Below are positions 24,532 through 36,900 of a stretch of DNA of 64,000 bases, one piece after another. Both the position numbers and the translations under genes were made by a program. Each line of letters starts with the position of its first letter. Positions within the stretch are counted from its first letter, which is position 1. Below the pieces are notes generated by a model. That model was not told where the DNA came from and ran no database searches. It saw only the letters and a program-made list of their open reading frames with translations. The stretch comes from Cordia subcordata (Eukaryota > Streptophyta > Magnoliopsida > Boraginales > Cordiaceae): positions 6,639,001 to 6,703,000 of the forward strand of contig JAPTOF010000020.1 of the NCBI GenBank assembly GCA_028554755.1. Direction: 5' to 3'.

Positions 24532-25902
24532 TGTTGGCTTAATATTGCTTTTTATGATATTTTGATGATGCAAATTATAATCAATTGAATGCCAAACATT
24601 TTGTGAGCTTGTCTTGAATATATATTTAAAATAGGTGTTTGAGTTTCTTGGATTTGAGCTGTGATTGAATTGAAGAAGACTACATCAAGCATGGCATGGC
24701 TATTTCAAGTAGAGAACAACTCAAGTATTATGAAGAAGAAGAAGATGTGGAGTCATAAGAAGGATACGAGATGACATAAGTAGTACCGGCTTGTGTGTTC
24801 TAGTTGTGTATCCCTTAGTATAGCTCTCTTTAATGATTTCTTTACATTTGTCTTTCAAAATTCTTCATATGACTTTGAAAAATCTAGGCATAGCATTTTT
24901 TTATTTCAAAATATACTTCAAAAGGGCTTTTAATCTTGTCAAAACTTCTTAATAGGGTTGCCAAGGGCTTTACAACTCTCTTTGAATTATCTTTACTTTG
25001 TCATCTTCTCATAAGTTCAAAGAGTTGTTCAAAATAGGCTTTCAAAGATCTATAAAGGAGTTTTTTGTGCAAGGTTGGGGCTCATAGTCAGCTACCTGAC
25101 TTGGCCTCTGAGTGACTAGCATATTTAAGATGCTTACTAGACAAGATCGGTCACCCAGGTTGGTCGACTGGCCCCTGCGACCGACTATAGTCAGGGGGCT
25201 TAGAAGCAAAGTCAGTTATACCCCTGGTTGACCGATCCTGAGCTTGGCGTGTTAAATACTGTAACCGTTTATGACTGTTTGAAATATTCTTTAAAACCCC
25301 TCTTCTTCCTACAAGCCCCAATAAAACTCTTGAGCATTCAAAGCATTTTCTAAGCCTTACCAAACACTTTCAATCATATTTATTGTTTAGAAATCATCAT
25401 TATAGAGCTATAACTTGCTAGAATCTTTGAGCATTCAAGAGCCTTTCATTTGCTATATTTGCTTATTGAAGCTTGTAACCCTAAAACTTTCATTTCCTTC
25501 AATTACTTGAGCTAGGATTAGATTGAGAGCATCTTAAATGGCAAGAGAGTGTACAGGGAAATCTTTGGTGGGAATTCACTAGGGATCTTTGAAGTTAGCC
25601 TGCAAACAGGTGTAAAGATTGTTTTATGCATCACCAATTCTCGAAAAAGTATCCACATTAGTAAAGGTGTTGAAATCCTAAGGGAATAATCTTTAGGCGA
25701 TAGACGTAGGAAAGGCCGAACTACCTAAAAATCGCTTGTGTTCCTTCTCCCTCTCTTTATTTTTAGCATACTTGTCTATTTTGCTTGTTAAGTGTTTGTT
25801 GAACTGCAAAAGTAATTATACTTGTGTTTGTGTGGATTTTTATTGTGAAAAGTAGATATAATCTTAATTCAGCCCCTCTCTTAAGGTTATTTATCCCTTG
25901 CA
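24532..25902. mobile_element. Solo LTR of a large retrotransposon
   Basis: A 1371-bp segment begins TGTTGG and ends TTGCA, and is flanked by perfect 5-bp duplications CTTAT at 24527-24531 and 25903-25907. It encodes no retroviral domain. The end region (attcagcccctctcttaagg) resembles the end of long plant copia LTRs of the SIRE/Maximus type, which is a family-level guess. A complete LTR with intact target duplications and no internal region is what LTR-LTR recombination leaves. Confidence 0.78.
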
Positions 25903-26290
25903 CTTATTTATGTAACTTTATGACCTTTGCTTAATTGCTTTTACGCTTGACTATTATTTTTCACGAGCTTTGCTAGATATTATTTTATTTTCACTGCATC
26001 AAAATAATTCTTTTTCAAATATATATATTTTTTGACATACCAATTAAATATACACAAAAATGATAAATAAAAAATAAAAATAAAGTAATATCTAACATTT
26101 TTCATCTATTCATGCACAAAAAGTACTAAATCAAAGTGCAACAAGCGAGACAGTTGACATAATTATAAATGGACCATGCTCCCCAAAAAGAGGTTATGTT
26201 GCCCAACAGTCACTCTGACTTTAAAAGATATTTACATCATACTAGAAACAAGGTTTTAAAAAATGAGGAATTTCTTTAAAATTGTTGCTG
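25903..26290. other. Intergenic AT-rich DNA
   Basis: No gene or element was recognised between the solo LTR and the LINE fragment. Confidence 0.5.
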
Positions 26291-26299
26291 TTTAAATAT

Positions 26300-27360
26300 C
26301 CAATGCATAAATTTTTATATAGAAACAGTGCCTATTGTTAAACACTACATTATCCTCAGAATTGGGAATGGTTGCAACATGCTGTTTTGGAAGGATAATT
26401 GGTACCTTCTTGTCCATAGATTGATTTATTTGGGAGAGAAATCTTGCAGACCATTGGAAGTCATAAAGATGCAAAGGCCAATGAGTTTATTTACAATAAT
26501 TATTGGAGATGGCCCTCCAATCATGCTATCTATCATATTATCTTGTTGAATACGGAAGGCCTGTTACGCGTGCCTCTTTGGAGGATAAAATTATTTGGAT
26601 TACTTCACCAAAGGGTCTTCTTGCACTAGCTCAGCTGCTTGGGAAATGGTTTGGAGGAAATTAAGCACTGTTGAGTGGTACAACATTATTTGGTGCAAAC
26701 AAGCTATTCCTAAGCATTCTATTTGGTTATGGCTTTTTTTGGCTTGATAGACTTCCTACAAAGGCCCGACTTCTGTCTTGGGAAATGGAATTAAGAGGGC
26801 GTTTGTCTTTGTTTATTTAGTGTTTATAAGCACTTAAATAGTAAAAAAAATGTGAGAGAGTACTTTTTTTTAAGTATTTATAAGCATATAAAATAAGCAA
26901 AGCCAACCATCCTCTAAATCCATCATGTTCCTTGTGTTATATGTGTACTGAAGATAAAGATCATTTATTATTAAGTTGGTCACTTACTTGTCGCATTTAG
27001 CGACGTGGTTGGAAGTGCTGTAATAGCCGAAGGCATTTGTAGTTCTGGCAGGACATTGCTAATTATTTATTATGGGTACATATTTTATTTCATTCCAGGT
27101 GACTGCGATAAAATTGTTTTGGAGAACTTTTATGTTTCACGTGTGGGGTAAAGAAATAGAAAATTACACAGTCTAGCTGTATTCGAAGGAGCATAGATTC
27201 TTGGATATTTCTTTTGATGTCAAAACTAGATTGTCCAACGTCAAAAAAGTTAGGAAAACATTGCTGACTAATTCATATTTGTAAAGGTTGGAACATCGTT
27301 GAAAGTCTTTTTGTGTAATTTTTGTATAGTCATTTTGGACCCCCTATTATAAATTTTTTA
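26300..27360 (+). pseudogene. LINE 3' fragment (zf-RVT region)
   Basis: Broken plus-strand frames give RIGNGCNMLFWKDNW (about 26357), then EDKIIWITSPKG, then VWRKLSTVEWYNIIWCKQAI and SIWLWLF, the pattern of the zinc-binding region after a plant LINE reverse transcriptase. A cysteine-containing piece, SCSLCYMCTEDKDHLL, follows at about 26930. Stops and frameshifts are frequent, and a 120-bp MITE interrupts it. Ends are approximate. Confidence 0.65.
26795..26914. mobile_element. Tourist-like MITE nested in the LINE fragment
   Basis: The 120-bp hairpin starts GAGGGCGTTTGTCTTTG and ends with the inverted match caaagccaaccatcctc. TAA flanks it on both sides (26792-26794, 26915-26917). The inner arms contain complementary tataagca and tgagagagtac-type motifs. 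It splits the LINE fragment and is therefore younger than it. Confidence 0.78.
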
Positions 27361-27773
27361 TCATTAAGAATCACTTGTTCAATTAGCAATTATTTAAATT
27401 TCTTTCACAAATAGTATTTTGAGCAATAATTACTGTAATACAGAAAGAAAAAAGAAGAAAAATAAAAGAATTATAGTAGCAACGTATAATTATTAAAATT
27501 CTTTAACTAAAAATAGTTTTTCGGTTTGAAAATGTAAGTAAATTCTTATATACACGTGAGATCCACCTATATATTAACAAGTTTGACGATAGCTTCGGCG
27601 ATTAATGAATTTTCTTTTTCACCCTTTTCCTTTCTTGAAACTCCCCCAAAATTATTTCGTTAAAATTTATTTTACATCAATTGGCCGTGACATTATTAGA
27701 GCAAGTCATGAAATCATAGGGTGCGCGCGGTTTAGCTGTCTGAACCGGGTCTGCTATGTTTTCATGAACCCTG

Positions 27774-27786
27774 TATAAAACCCTAA
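27774..27786 (+). promoter_or_regulatory. TATA box and telo-box of the importin gene
   Basis: TATAAAA at 27774-27780 overlaps AAACCCTAA at 27778-27786, about 170 bases before the importin start codon. AAACCCTAA is the plant telo-box, frequent near the transcription starts of ribosomal-protein and other translation or growth-linked genes. The spacing suggests a start site near 27805 and a leader of about 150 bases. Confidence 0.55.
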
Positions 27787-27953
27787 GACGCAAATAAAAA
27801 CCTCCCCTCGCTTACAAAACTCCCCCCACTCCCTCGCATTTGTCTCGCAATTCTCCATTTCAAAACAGCACCAAGATCACACACACTGAACACACACAAA
27901 AAACACACACAAATCGGATTGAACTCAATTGATTTGATTACACTACAAGGAAA

Positions 27954-30900
27954 ATGGATCAAGATCAACAATGGCTCATCAACTGCTTGAATGCCTCTCT
28001 CGACCCCAATTCTCAAGTTCGAACCTTCGCCGAAACCTCCCTTCATCAAGCATCTTTTCAACCAGGTATAAATATATATAATATACATGTAATTATATAT
28101 CTATCATTCTATTATGTATGTATAAGTTCATTTGTATATAACTTACGTTTGAATATGTGAATGTGCATACGAGCTCAGTTTTGCTGAATATATCATATTT
28201 TATAGTAAATTGCACTTGAATTACTCTAATTTATAGGAAAAAAAAAGAAAATGTGGTATTGTGGAGAATTAAAGTTTAATTCAATTTGGATTTTATGCTA
28301 AAAGTAATTCTCGAGCTGGAGATACTTCAATTATTGAAGTTAAGTGATATATAAATTATTCAAAGTTGTGATCTTTTAGCTTAATCTTTGATTTTAACTC
28401 AAAAGATGCATGATTTTCACTGTAAGATCCTTCAAATTAGTGTATTTCAATAATATTTTGCTTGCCTCCAGCAAGCATTTTTGTCGGCGTTGAGTTAAAG
28501 GGAAACTGGACTCGGCAATGTATTAAAGTTGCAGGTTGAATGTGAAAAAAAAAATTGTTTGTGGGGTGAAAAATGAGAAATTCATAGGGGTTGAACAATG
28601 TCGTTAGTATAGGCTAAACTTCATGAAATTCCTCTTTATGACAAGTGTTTTGCTTTGACTTCAATGCATTGGGAAAAATGATTTAACTTTAGTTTATTAT
28701 ATGTGCTTGGGGAAGGGAACTTGGCATCCTTTTTGCCTTCTTTAAATCAAGTAGGTGGTCCATCTTGATTTTATATGACAGCTATTGTTGTGAAGTGATC
28801 CTCTGAACTTTGAAGTGAAAAGATTCCATTTGGCTCTTCAAAATGGATTCTGTTTTAGGAAAATGGATATTATTTGGCGGCAGGTTGAATAACCAATATT
28901 TTGGGATACCTTTTGCACTGATAAAAGAAGCACTTAAAGACATATGATATGATCTAGGACTTGAAATTGCTATTTCTCCTCCAATCTTGTTAGGGAAATA
29001 AGTGTGCATATAGCTGTTTTGGACAAGTCAGCACTTATATTTGTGTATAGTGTTGATTTTACATTTTACTTTGAACATTTTGAAGGTTTTGGAGTGGCTT
29101 TATCTAGAGTTGCTGCAAATGGGGAGCTGCCATTTGGATTACGTCAGATATCCTTCTTGGAGAATTGCAAAAATCATTCTTAAGGAAAATAGTTATTGTA
29201 TTTACTTGTTACATTCATATACTTGTAGATTAGTATTTAGAAATGCTTTCTATTCTTTAACTCTACATATATTCGCGTTCTGTGTGCAATTGTAAGATTT
29301 AACATACTCCTACTTAGCTGCCGTTCTTCTGAAGCAATTCATTAAGAAACACTGGCATGAAGATGATGAATCCTTTGAGCATCCTGTTGTTTCAAGTGAG
29401 GAAAAGGTCTTTGGCTTTCTCTTTGTTTGTCTTCTACAGTGGTTCATGGATTAATATTTTACATGAAAATACCTCGTTAACTGACTGGACTGGTTGATAA
29501 CTACTGCTTAAATAGTTTTGCTGTTACATTTACTGGAATTATTTTTTGATTGATGTCTCTGAGGAGTTTGTGCCCATGTACTGATGTTCATGTATGTGCT
29601 CTGTATTTGCTTGATGTGTGGATGAACTTTTGCACAGTTTGTTGCATCGACGGTGTATTTTAGAGCATGAGGAGGTCTGGCTGCATTTTTACACACTTGT
29701 TCTACAAAAAGAAAAAAAAAAAAAAAAAGAGGAAAGGTAAGGTTAAATTGAAGACTCTAGGGAACAGAATCAGGATCTTGGTTGGATAGAGCATTCAAAT
29801 TACAGAAATTTAAAGCAATGTAAAAGCAAGTGGAAGAAAAACATGACTTAATGTGATATGGCTAAGAATTATCCAGATGCTGTAAAAATCATTTCCACTA
29901 AGAAGCGACAAAGAATTACAGACCTTTCTGGTTCACGCTGCTCCCTTTTGTATACCGCCCCTCTATCTATCTGTCAATACTAGGGGAAAAGCTACACAAA
30001 TCTGGGGTGGCAGTACTGTGGCCTAAAACCACCCCTCCCCTGGGTAAACTATCAGTCTGGAGCCCAAGGCTTAGGTCAACTGATTTGCAAGAAAACTAAT
30101 TTTGCTGCATGGCATATTTCATGTTTCCTTTGGCTCCCCAGAATGGCCCCTAAGCTTTTGATAACTTTTCCAGTCAAAATGCTTGAATCTGAAGGTCTAA
30201 GAAATTCACTTTGACTTTTACTAGATCTTCTTGTTATTTCATAGGCCAATTATAATGCTTGATTACTTGGAGTTGACTTCATCATTTAAAAAGATGTGTG
30301 TTCTACATTTTACAGGACGGTTCTATGTAAGACATATGAATCAATGTATTAGTCAGCTGTCATTCACCTTTATGGTGTTACTGAGCTTAAAATGGATATG
30401 GTAATTATGAAAGCAGGACATTCATTTTCTTGTATAGCTGGATTCTTCCATTGGTGTGATCGCTTGGTCATTATCTTTTTTCCTGTCGATGTTTTACGAC
30501 TTCGACCTTCTTGAACTCCTTACATAATCTACTATAACTTTTTCATTATTGGAAAAATCCTATGTCTACCTTTAAACTTTTCCAGAACATTGCATGTTAA
30601 GGCCTGACTGCTATTTTTGTTATGTCTTCCTTTTTGGAAGGAGAACGGAAGCAAGTTATTGGAATTCTAGTACTACATATTTTGGCTTTTTGATGAGACT
30701 TGGAGTCTCTGAGAATAGAATGTGGGGAGTTCAAGACTGACAATAGGCTTGTAAGATGGGTTTCTCTTTTTATGTGCAAAACTCTGCAGACATAAGGACT
30801 AGTCTTTTCATCTTTGAAAGCTTTCTTTTATTTTGACTGAGACAAATCAAATGTGAGAAACCTAGGATAATTTTATCAGCTTCAGTTAACCTGGCAGGAA

Positions 30901-33900
30901 AAATGAAATTTGATCTATACACTCTTAATGGTTACCAGAAGAAGGGTAACACTAAAAAGTAAGAGCATTGTCTTCCTCCCACATGTTTTCGTGCCCCTAA
31001 TGATATTAAGTGTTCAGAGAGAGAAAGAAAGATGGAAGTATTGAGAAGCTCTGGAGAACCAAGAAATGGATTAACGTGAGATCATAGTTCTCAAAGTTTT
31101 GAATCAGATGTTCAACAATAGAATCCCACTTGATATATCTTCTGGTCCCAATTTTGTGTTTCTTTTTCCCTTTTCTTTTTTGACTTTTCTTGTCCACTTT
31201 TCTAATTTCACTCTTGTTCTCTTGTTAGGCTACTGTACGTGGATTACTTTTGTCATCATTAGGTGATCCTCAAAAGAAAATATGCACAGCAGTTAGTGTG
31301 GCCGTGGCATCCATCGCGCAATATGACTGGCCAGAGGATTGGCCTGACCTACTGCCATTTCTATTGAAGTTGATTAATGACCAAACTAACATGAATGCTG
31401 GCAAGTGTATCACAAACTCATGAAATTAATAGATTAGAAGATCCTTTTCTCATATACTGTTACCATCACTTTCTTATCAGTTTTGGCTATTCTTTTGCAT
31501 CTATGAATATTTGCTTTTATTCTATTATTATGACAATGGTTTATGAAAGAGGACATTAACAGTGATATCTAATTGTCTCAGTGCATGGGGCTTTAAGATG
31601 CTTGGCGCTTCTCTCTGCGGACATGGATGACAAGATGGTGCCAAAACTTGTTCCTGTTCTATTCCCCTGCTTGCACGCAATTGTATCATCTCAGGTTATT
31701 TTTTTCAATTTTCAAACACTATCCTGATTATGTTTTTTCCTACCCTGACACTAAACAAATCGATGCTATGTCTATAGTATATCTTGGGGAAGAGGTTTGC
31801 TTTTGCCATTCATAGGACATGGTCTGCGTCCTTGTCACTGTTTCCTGCCCTGCTCATATGGTATTTATGCAATAGATCTGTTAAGCAGGAGGACCTTTTC
31901 CCAGCATAGAAACTCCTTCTGATGCTGAAGTTGAATTTAATGATTTGCCCCAACATCCTTAACCTATTCCTAGTTTTCTGCTTCTTTTCACCTTTTGATA
32001 GGAGGAGGCCATGTCAGCTTTCACATATTTGACTGGATGTCAAATTTATGATGAGATATTCTTTAGCTTCTCAGAAGCTCTGTGCCTCTAGAAATTGACT
32101 ACATACCAATTTTGTAAAGAAGGTCTTCTCCTCCTCACATGGAGCTTTCTCATTCTACCAGGTTGACCCCGTACGTTTTGTTAACCTTTAAATGTCTCAA
32201 AGGTTTCTTTCCATTTTATTTATTGGCTCAAGCAAAGCACTTTTATGATTTGCTTAGAGTTGTTGCTTTCCTTTTCAAAATCTCTTTTTTCTCTTCTTTT
32301 CAGGGGCAAGAAAACAATTTGGATGGTAGGATTAATTTTGGTAGAATGAAAATTAGACAGGGCTTTATGTTGTCTTGTAACATCACACCCTCTTGTCATG
32401 CTTGAAATAGAAAATTACATCACTGAAGAGTTTGATCTCTAATTCTGCAGTGTTCTCTACTTCATGAATCCTTAGTTTGTTAAGGAACTTATCAAATCTT
32501 TCTTTCTCCTTTGACCTTCTAAACAAACGTGGATTTGGATGAACTATTTTTGGTTGATTTGAAATATCCTCTATTCTTGCTGCTTTGTTTTTGGTTTTGC
32601 ATATGAAGACGGAAGTCTTATCTGTGTCTGACTCCCTTGCGGGTTTCATTTGTGCAGATATATGAGAAGAGTCTCCGTGCAAAGGCCCTTTCTATAGTTT
32701 ATTCCTGTACCTCTATGCTAGGGATCATGAGTGGTGTTTATAAGGTATATTTTCGTACCTCATCGTCCAGTCAATATCTAGTGATTGAGGTGGTCTCTAC
32801 TCGCGTAATTTATTTAATTATATGTAACTAAAGTTAGAGGCAATTTTGTTGATGCTACTAACAAGATATTTTGAGAAAGAGAAAATGATCATTTCATTAT
32901 TATGATTTTGTTACTAGGTCAGGTATAGATACATAAATGCAAGGAGGGAGTTAGTTAGACTAACTACCAGACTACTCCAAGCTGTCAACTCTTTTAATGA
33001 GTTGACTTTGGCTACAATACAATAACCAAGCTACAGTATTTTAATAGTACCTATAACTACTGCCTTTACTTTAATAGCCCTGCTCAACCTGACCTTTTGG
33101 GAAATGAGTGGCAGCTTGCTCCTGAGGTACTCAAATTGTTGTGTAGTCAAAGATTTGGTGAAGATATCAGCCACCTGTTCTCCTGAGGGAAGATATGAAA
33201 TCGAAAGCTTCTTAGTAACAACTTGTTCTCTGATGTAATGGTAGTCCAATTCAATATGCTAAGTTCTTGCATGGAAAACAGGGTTAGTTGCAAGAGCTAA
33301 GACCAAAACATTATTACAGGCCAATGTAGGAGTGGAAACTGGGATATGTAGGGCCTAAAGTAGGTATTTGAGCCAGGTAATTTATGCTGCACTTTTAGCC
33401 ATTGACCTGTACTCTGCCTCAGTGCTAGACCTAGCAACTGTAGGCTGTTTCTTGCTACACCAGGAGAGAAGATTAGGTCCTAGGTATATTCAGAACCCAG
33501 TGGTGGATTTTCTGTCAGAAACATCACTTGCCCAATCACTATCTGAATAGGTTGCAAGTGCATGTGGGCCTGGAGTAAAGCATAATCCTATTGAGGGATT
33601 ACCTGTAACATATTTGAGGACTTTCTTTAAAGAAGCAAAGTTTGCATTTGTAGGATTATGCATTTTTTGACATAGAGTATTGACAGAATATTGTAAGTCT
33701 GGCCTAGTTACACCAAACTTCTGAAGAGGGTAGGATTGGCAAATGGCTCATTTGCATCTGCGGAGGGTTTAGTGTACTTGGAAGCAGTAGGTGTAGACAC
33801 TGGTTTACAGTCTGATAGCCCTGCCTTGTGTAACAAATCAACTGCATACTTCTTCTGATATAAAAGAAGACCTGAATTTGATTCTTGGACTTCAAGGCCC

Positions 33901-36900
33901 AAAAAATAGGACAATTTACCCAGGTATTTCATGTCAAAAGTGTTGTTCATATCTGATATCAGTCTAGAAATAGCTTCAGAGGAGGAGCCAGTGATGATAA
34001 TATCATCTACATGCACTAGAAGGATGAGTGTGTGTAGGTGACTTGAGAATGAACAGGGATGTATCTGCTAATGTAGTAACAAACCCTTGGTTCAGGAGAA
34101 ACAGTTTGATGGAGTTTGAGAGGAATGACTGTTGGGAAGAATAATAGTGTTTGGAGAGGACATGTTGCTAGACTGAGTAGAGATGGCATCCTGGGATGAA
34201 GATAGCGAGTGAGATGGGGAATTAAAGGTATGAATTTGTTGTTTGTCAGAACTGTTAGTGTGTTTGAGAGTTAGGAGTTTCACGAAGACTGGATGAAGTA
34301 GACCAACAAGGTGGAACTGGTTTTTCAGAAGGAAGATCAGGCTCAGACGTTAGATACTCTGAATGGAAACTGTGCAGTTGTAAGAGTAGTGGAAGACTGA
34401 GGTAAAGTTGCGAAAGGAAAAGTTTGTTCAACAAACTTAAAATGTCTAGATAGGTACACCTTATTAGTTTCTAAATCTAGACATTTTTAGCCCTTTGTAG
34501 TGGAAGAGTACCCTAAGGAGAGACATGGCTTTGACCTATTTTCCAATTTGTGAACAGAATAAGGTCTAAGCCAAGGAAAACATAGGCAGCCAAACACCTT
34601 CAGAGCATTGTAATAAGGTAGTTCTGCATAGAGACACTCATATGGAGATTTATTTGCTAAGGTGGGAGTTGGAAGCCTGTTAATGAGGTAATTTGCTATA
34701 GCTAAGGCTTCCAGCCAATACTTAAGTGGCATCTTGCTATGATTTAGTAATGCTAGAGTGGTTTCAATGAGATGGAGATGTTTCTCTCCATTTTATCATT
34801 CTGTTCTGGTGTATGAGGACATGTTGTTTGATGAATGGTACCCAAAGTTTGAAGATAGGACTGGAACTGGTGATTGATGTACTCACCATCATTGTCAGTC
34901 CTAATGAGTTTCATTTCTGTGTCAAATTGTGTCTTAACAATAGAATGAAAAGTTAAAAAGGCAGTATAGGCTTCACTTTTGGCTTTTAGTGGATAAATCA
35001 AGGAGAATTTAGTATAGTCATCTAAGAAAATGATGTAGTATTTATATCTCATACAAGTTTCAACTGGGGATAGTCCTCATACATCAGAGTGTACCAAAAT
35101 AAAAGGTTTAGAGGGTTTAGTACTTGAGCTAGTAAAGGGCAGCTTGTGTGCCTTTGTTACAGAACAATCAATACAATGCTCAGAAAAGTAACCTAGCTGC
35201 TTATTAATACAAGAAGAAACAACATTGGAAGAATGCCTCGCAGGATGCCCTAACCTAAGATGCCATTCTCTGTCAGCAGTTGACTCTGAGTTGCTGCAGA
35301 CACAGTGGAAAGCAGACTTTAATCTGGTGCAGTGAGACATAGATGAGTGTGGAGCAGAAGGAGGATGCAGCTGTGAAGGAATAGGATATAGACCTTTGTC
35401 ACAAGGGCCCTGGAATAGTACCAAATTGGAGTGGTTGTCCAGAATGATCACCTTTTTGGAATTAAACACGGTGGTACAATTGTTATCTTTGGTTAGTTGA
35501 TAGACAGACAAAAGATTAGAGGATAAAGTAGGAACATAAAGTAGATTAGAGATGACAAGATTAACAGAGGATGTTTTGAGAATACTAGACCCAATGTTTT
35601 GGATGGGAAGTTGAGCACCATTTCCTACTGTCACTGAGGGAGAAACTCTATAGACTTGATGGCTGATGGAGTTGTGCAAAATCAGATGTGACATGGCTTG
35701 TATCTTCTGTATCCAGATACCAGGGTTTTGGAGTTGAAGTAGTAGCATGATCAGGGGCAAAAACTTGGGCAGTAAGTGCAGTTTGGGTTGGCTTCTCATA
35801 GTAGTAGTTTTCTGTGTCAAGCCTATGCCAACATTGTAAGGCATGATGATTAGGCTTGCCACAGATTTGGCATTACAGCTTTGACCCAGGCGGAGCTTGG
35901 TGAGGAGGATTAGGAACAAGATTGTTACCAGCAGTTCTTCCTCATCCCCTCTGGCCTGCCTCCATTATTGTTGAAGGACCTACATCTGCCCCTTCCCCTT
36001 TCAGGAGATGTGTTAGTATACAGTGCAGTTTGTACGTCTGAAGTAGAGGACTCAGTTAGCTGAAGCTTATTATTGAATGACAGGTTGATTTCTTCATTAA
36101 GGAGAAGACTGGTAAGTTCAGGCACTCCAATAGGTTCAAGCCTGACTATGATTGTGTTTCTGATAGAGTCAAAGGCTGAAGGCAGGCCCTAGAGTATACA
36201 GTAGATTAGGTCTTCTTCTTTGAGTGGTTCACTGGCTGCAGCAAGACTGTCAGCTATGGCCTTCACCTCATCTACATAAGCCTGAATAGTCTTGCTGCTG
36301 ACAGTCTTGCTGCCATGGAAGCCATGGTTATGGAGCTTCAAGCTCCGAGGAGAGAGAGAGAGCCAGGTCTCGAACCTGCTCTGGATACCATACAAGATAT
36401 TTGAGAGGCGAAAATGATCATTTCATCATTATGATTCTGTTACAAGCTCACGTATATATAGATACATGAATACGAGGAGTTAGTTAGTTAGACTAACTAC
36501 CGGACTACTCTGAGCTGTCAACTCTTTTAACGAGTTGACTTTGACAACAATACGATAACCAAGCTATAGTATTTTAATAGCACCTGTAACTACTGCCTTT
36601 ACTCTAACAGCTACCATTGCTTTTCTTTAAATATCTGCCATTAGACAGAAACAAGTGCTCTGATGTTACCCATGGTTCAACCTTGGATGGATCAATTCTT
36701 TTCTATCCTAAGTCATCCAATGCAGTCTGAAGACCCTGATGATTGGGATATGAGAATGGAGGTAGCGTTTGCTTTCATTGCATCAAAATTATCCTGCCAT
36801 CAAAAGGTTGGTTTTTGTTAATATCTTCAATTTCTATATTATCAGGTGTTGAAGTGCTTGAATCAATTTGTTCAGTGTTTCCCAAGCCTTGCAGAAACTC

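Larger units (their letters stand above)
32854..36614 (-). mobile_element. Defective Ty1-copia retrotransposon in importin intron 6
   Basis: The element spans 32859-36609 and is flanked by GCTAC at 32854-32858 and 36610-36614. On the minus strand: 5' LTR 36609-36391, PBS, partial gag with a [10 protein letters not shown] zinc knuckle at about 35840-35880, integrase zinc region ([12 protein letters not shown]) and core ([15 protein letters not shown]), then reverse transcriptase only from the [10 protein letters not shown] catalytic motif onward, RNase H, and 3' LTR 33076-32859. The N-terminal half of gag and the first half of reverse transcriptase are missing, and several frameshifts are present. 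It cannot be autonomous. It lies antisense to the host gene, and both host splice sites remain. Confidence 0.9.
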
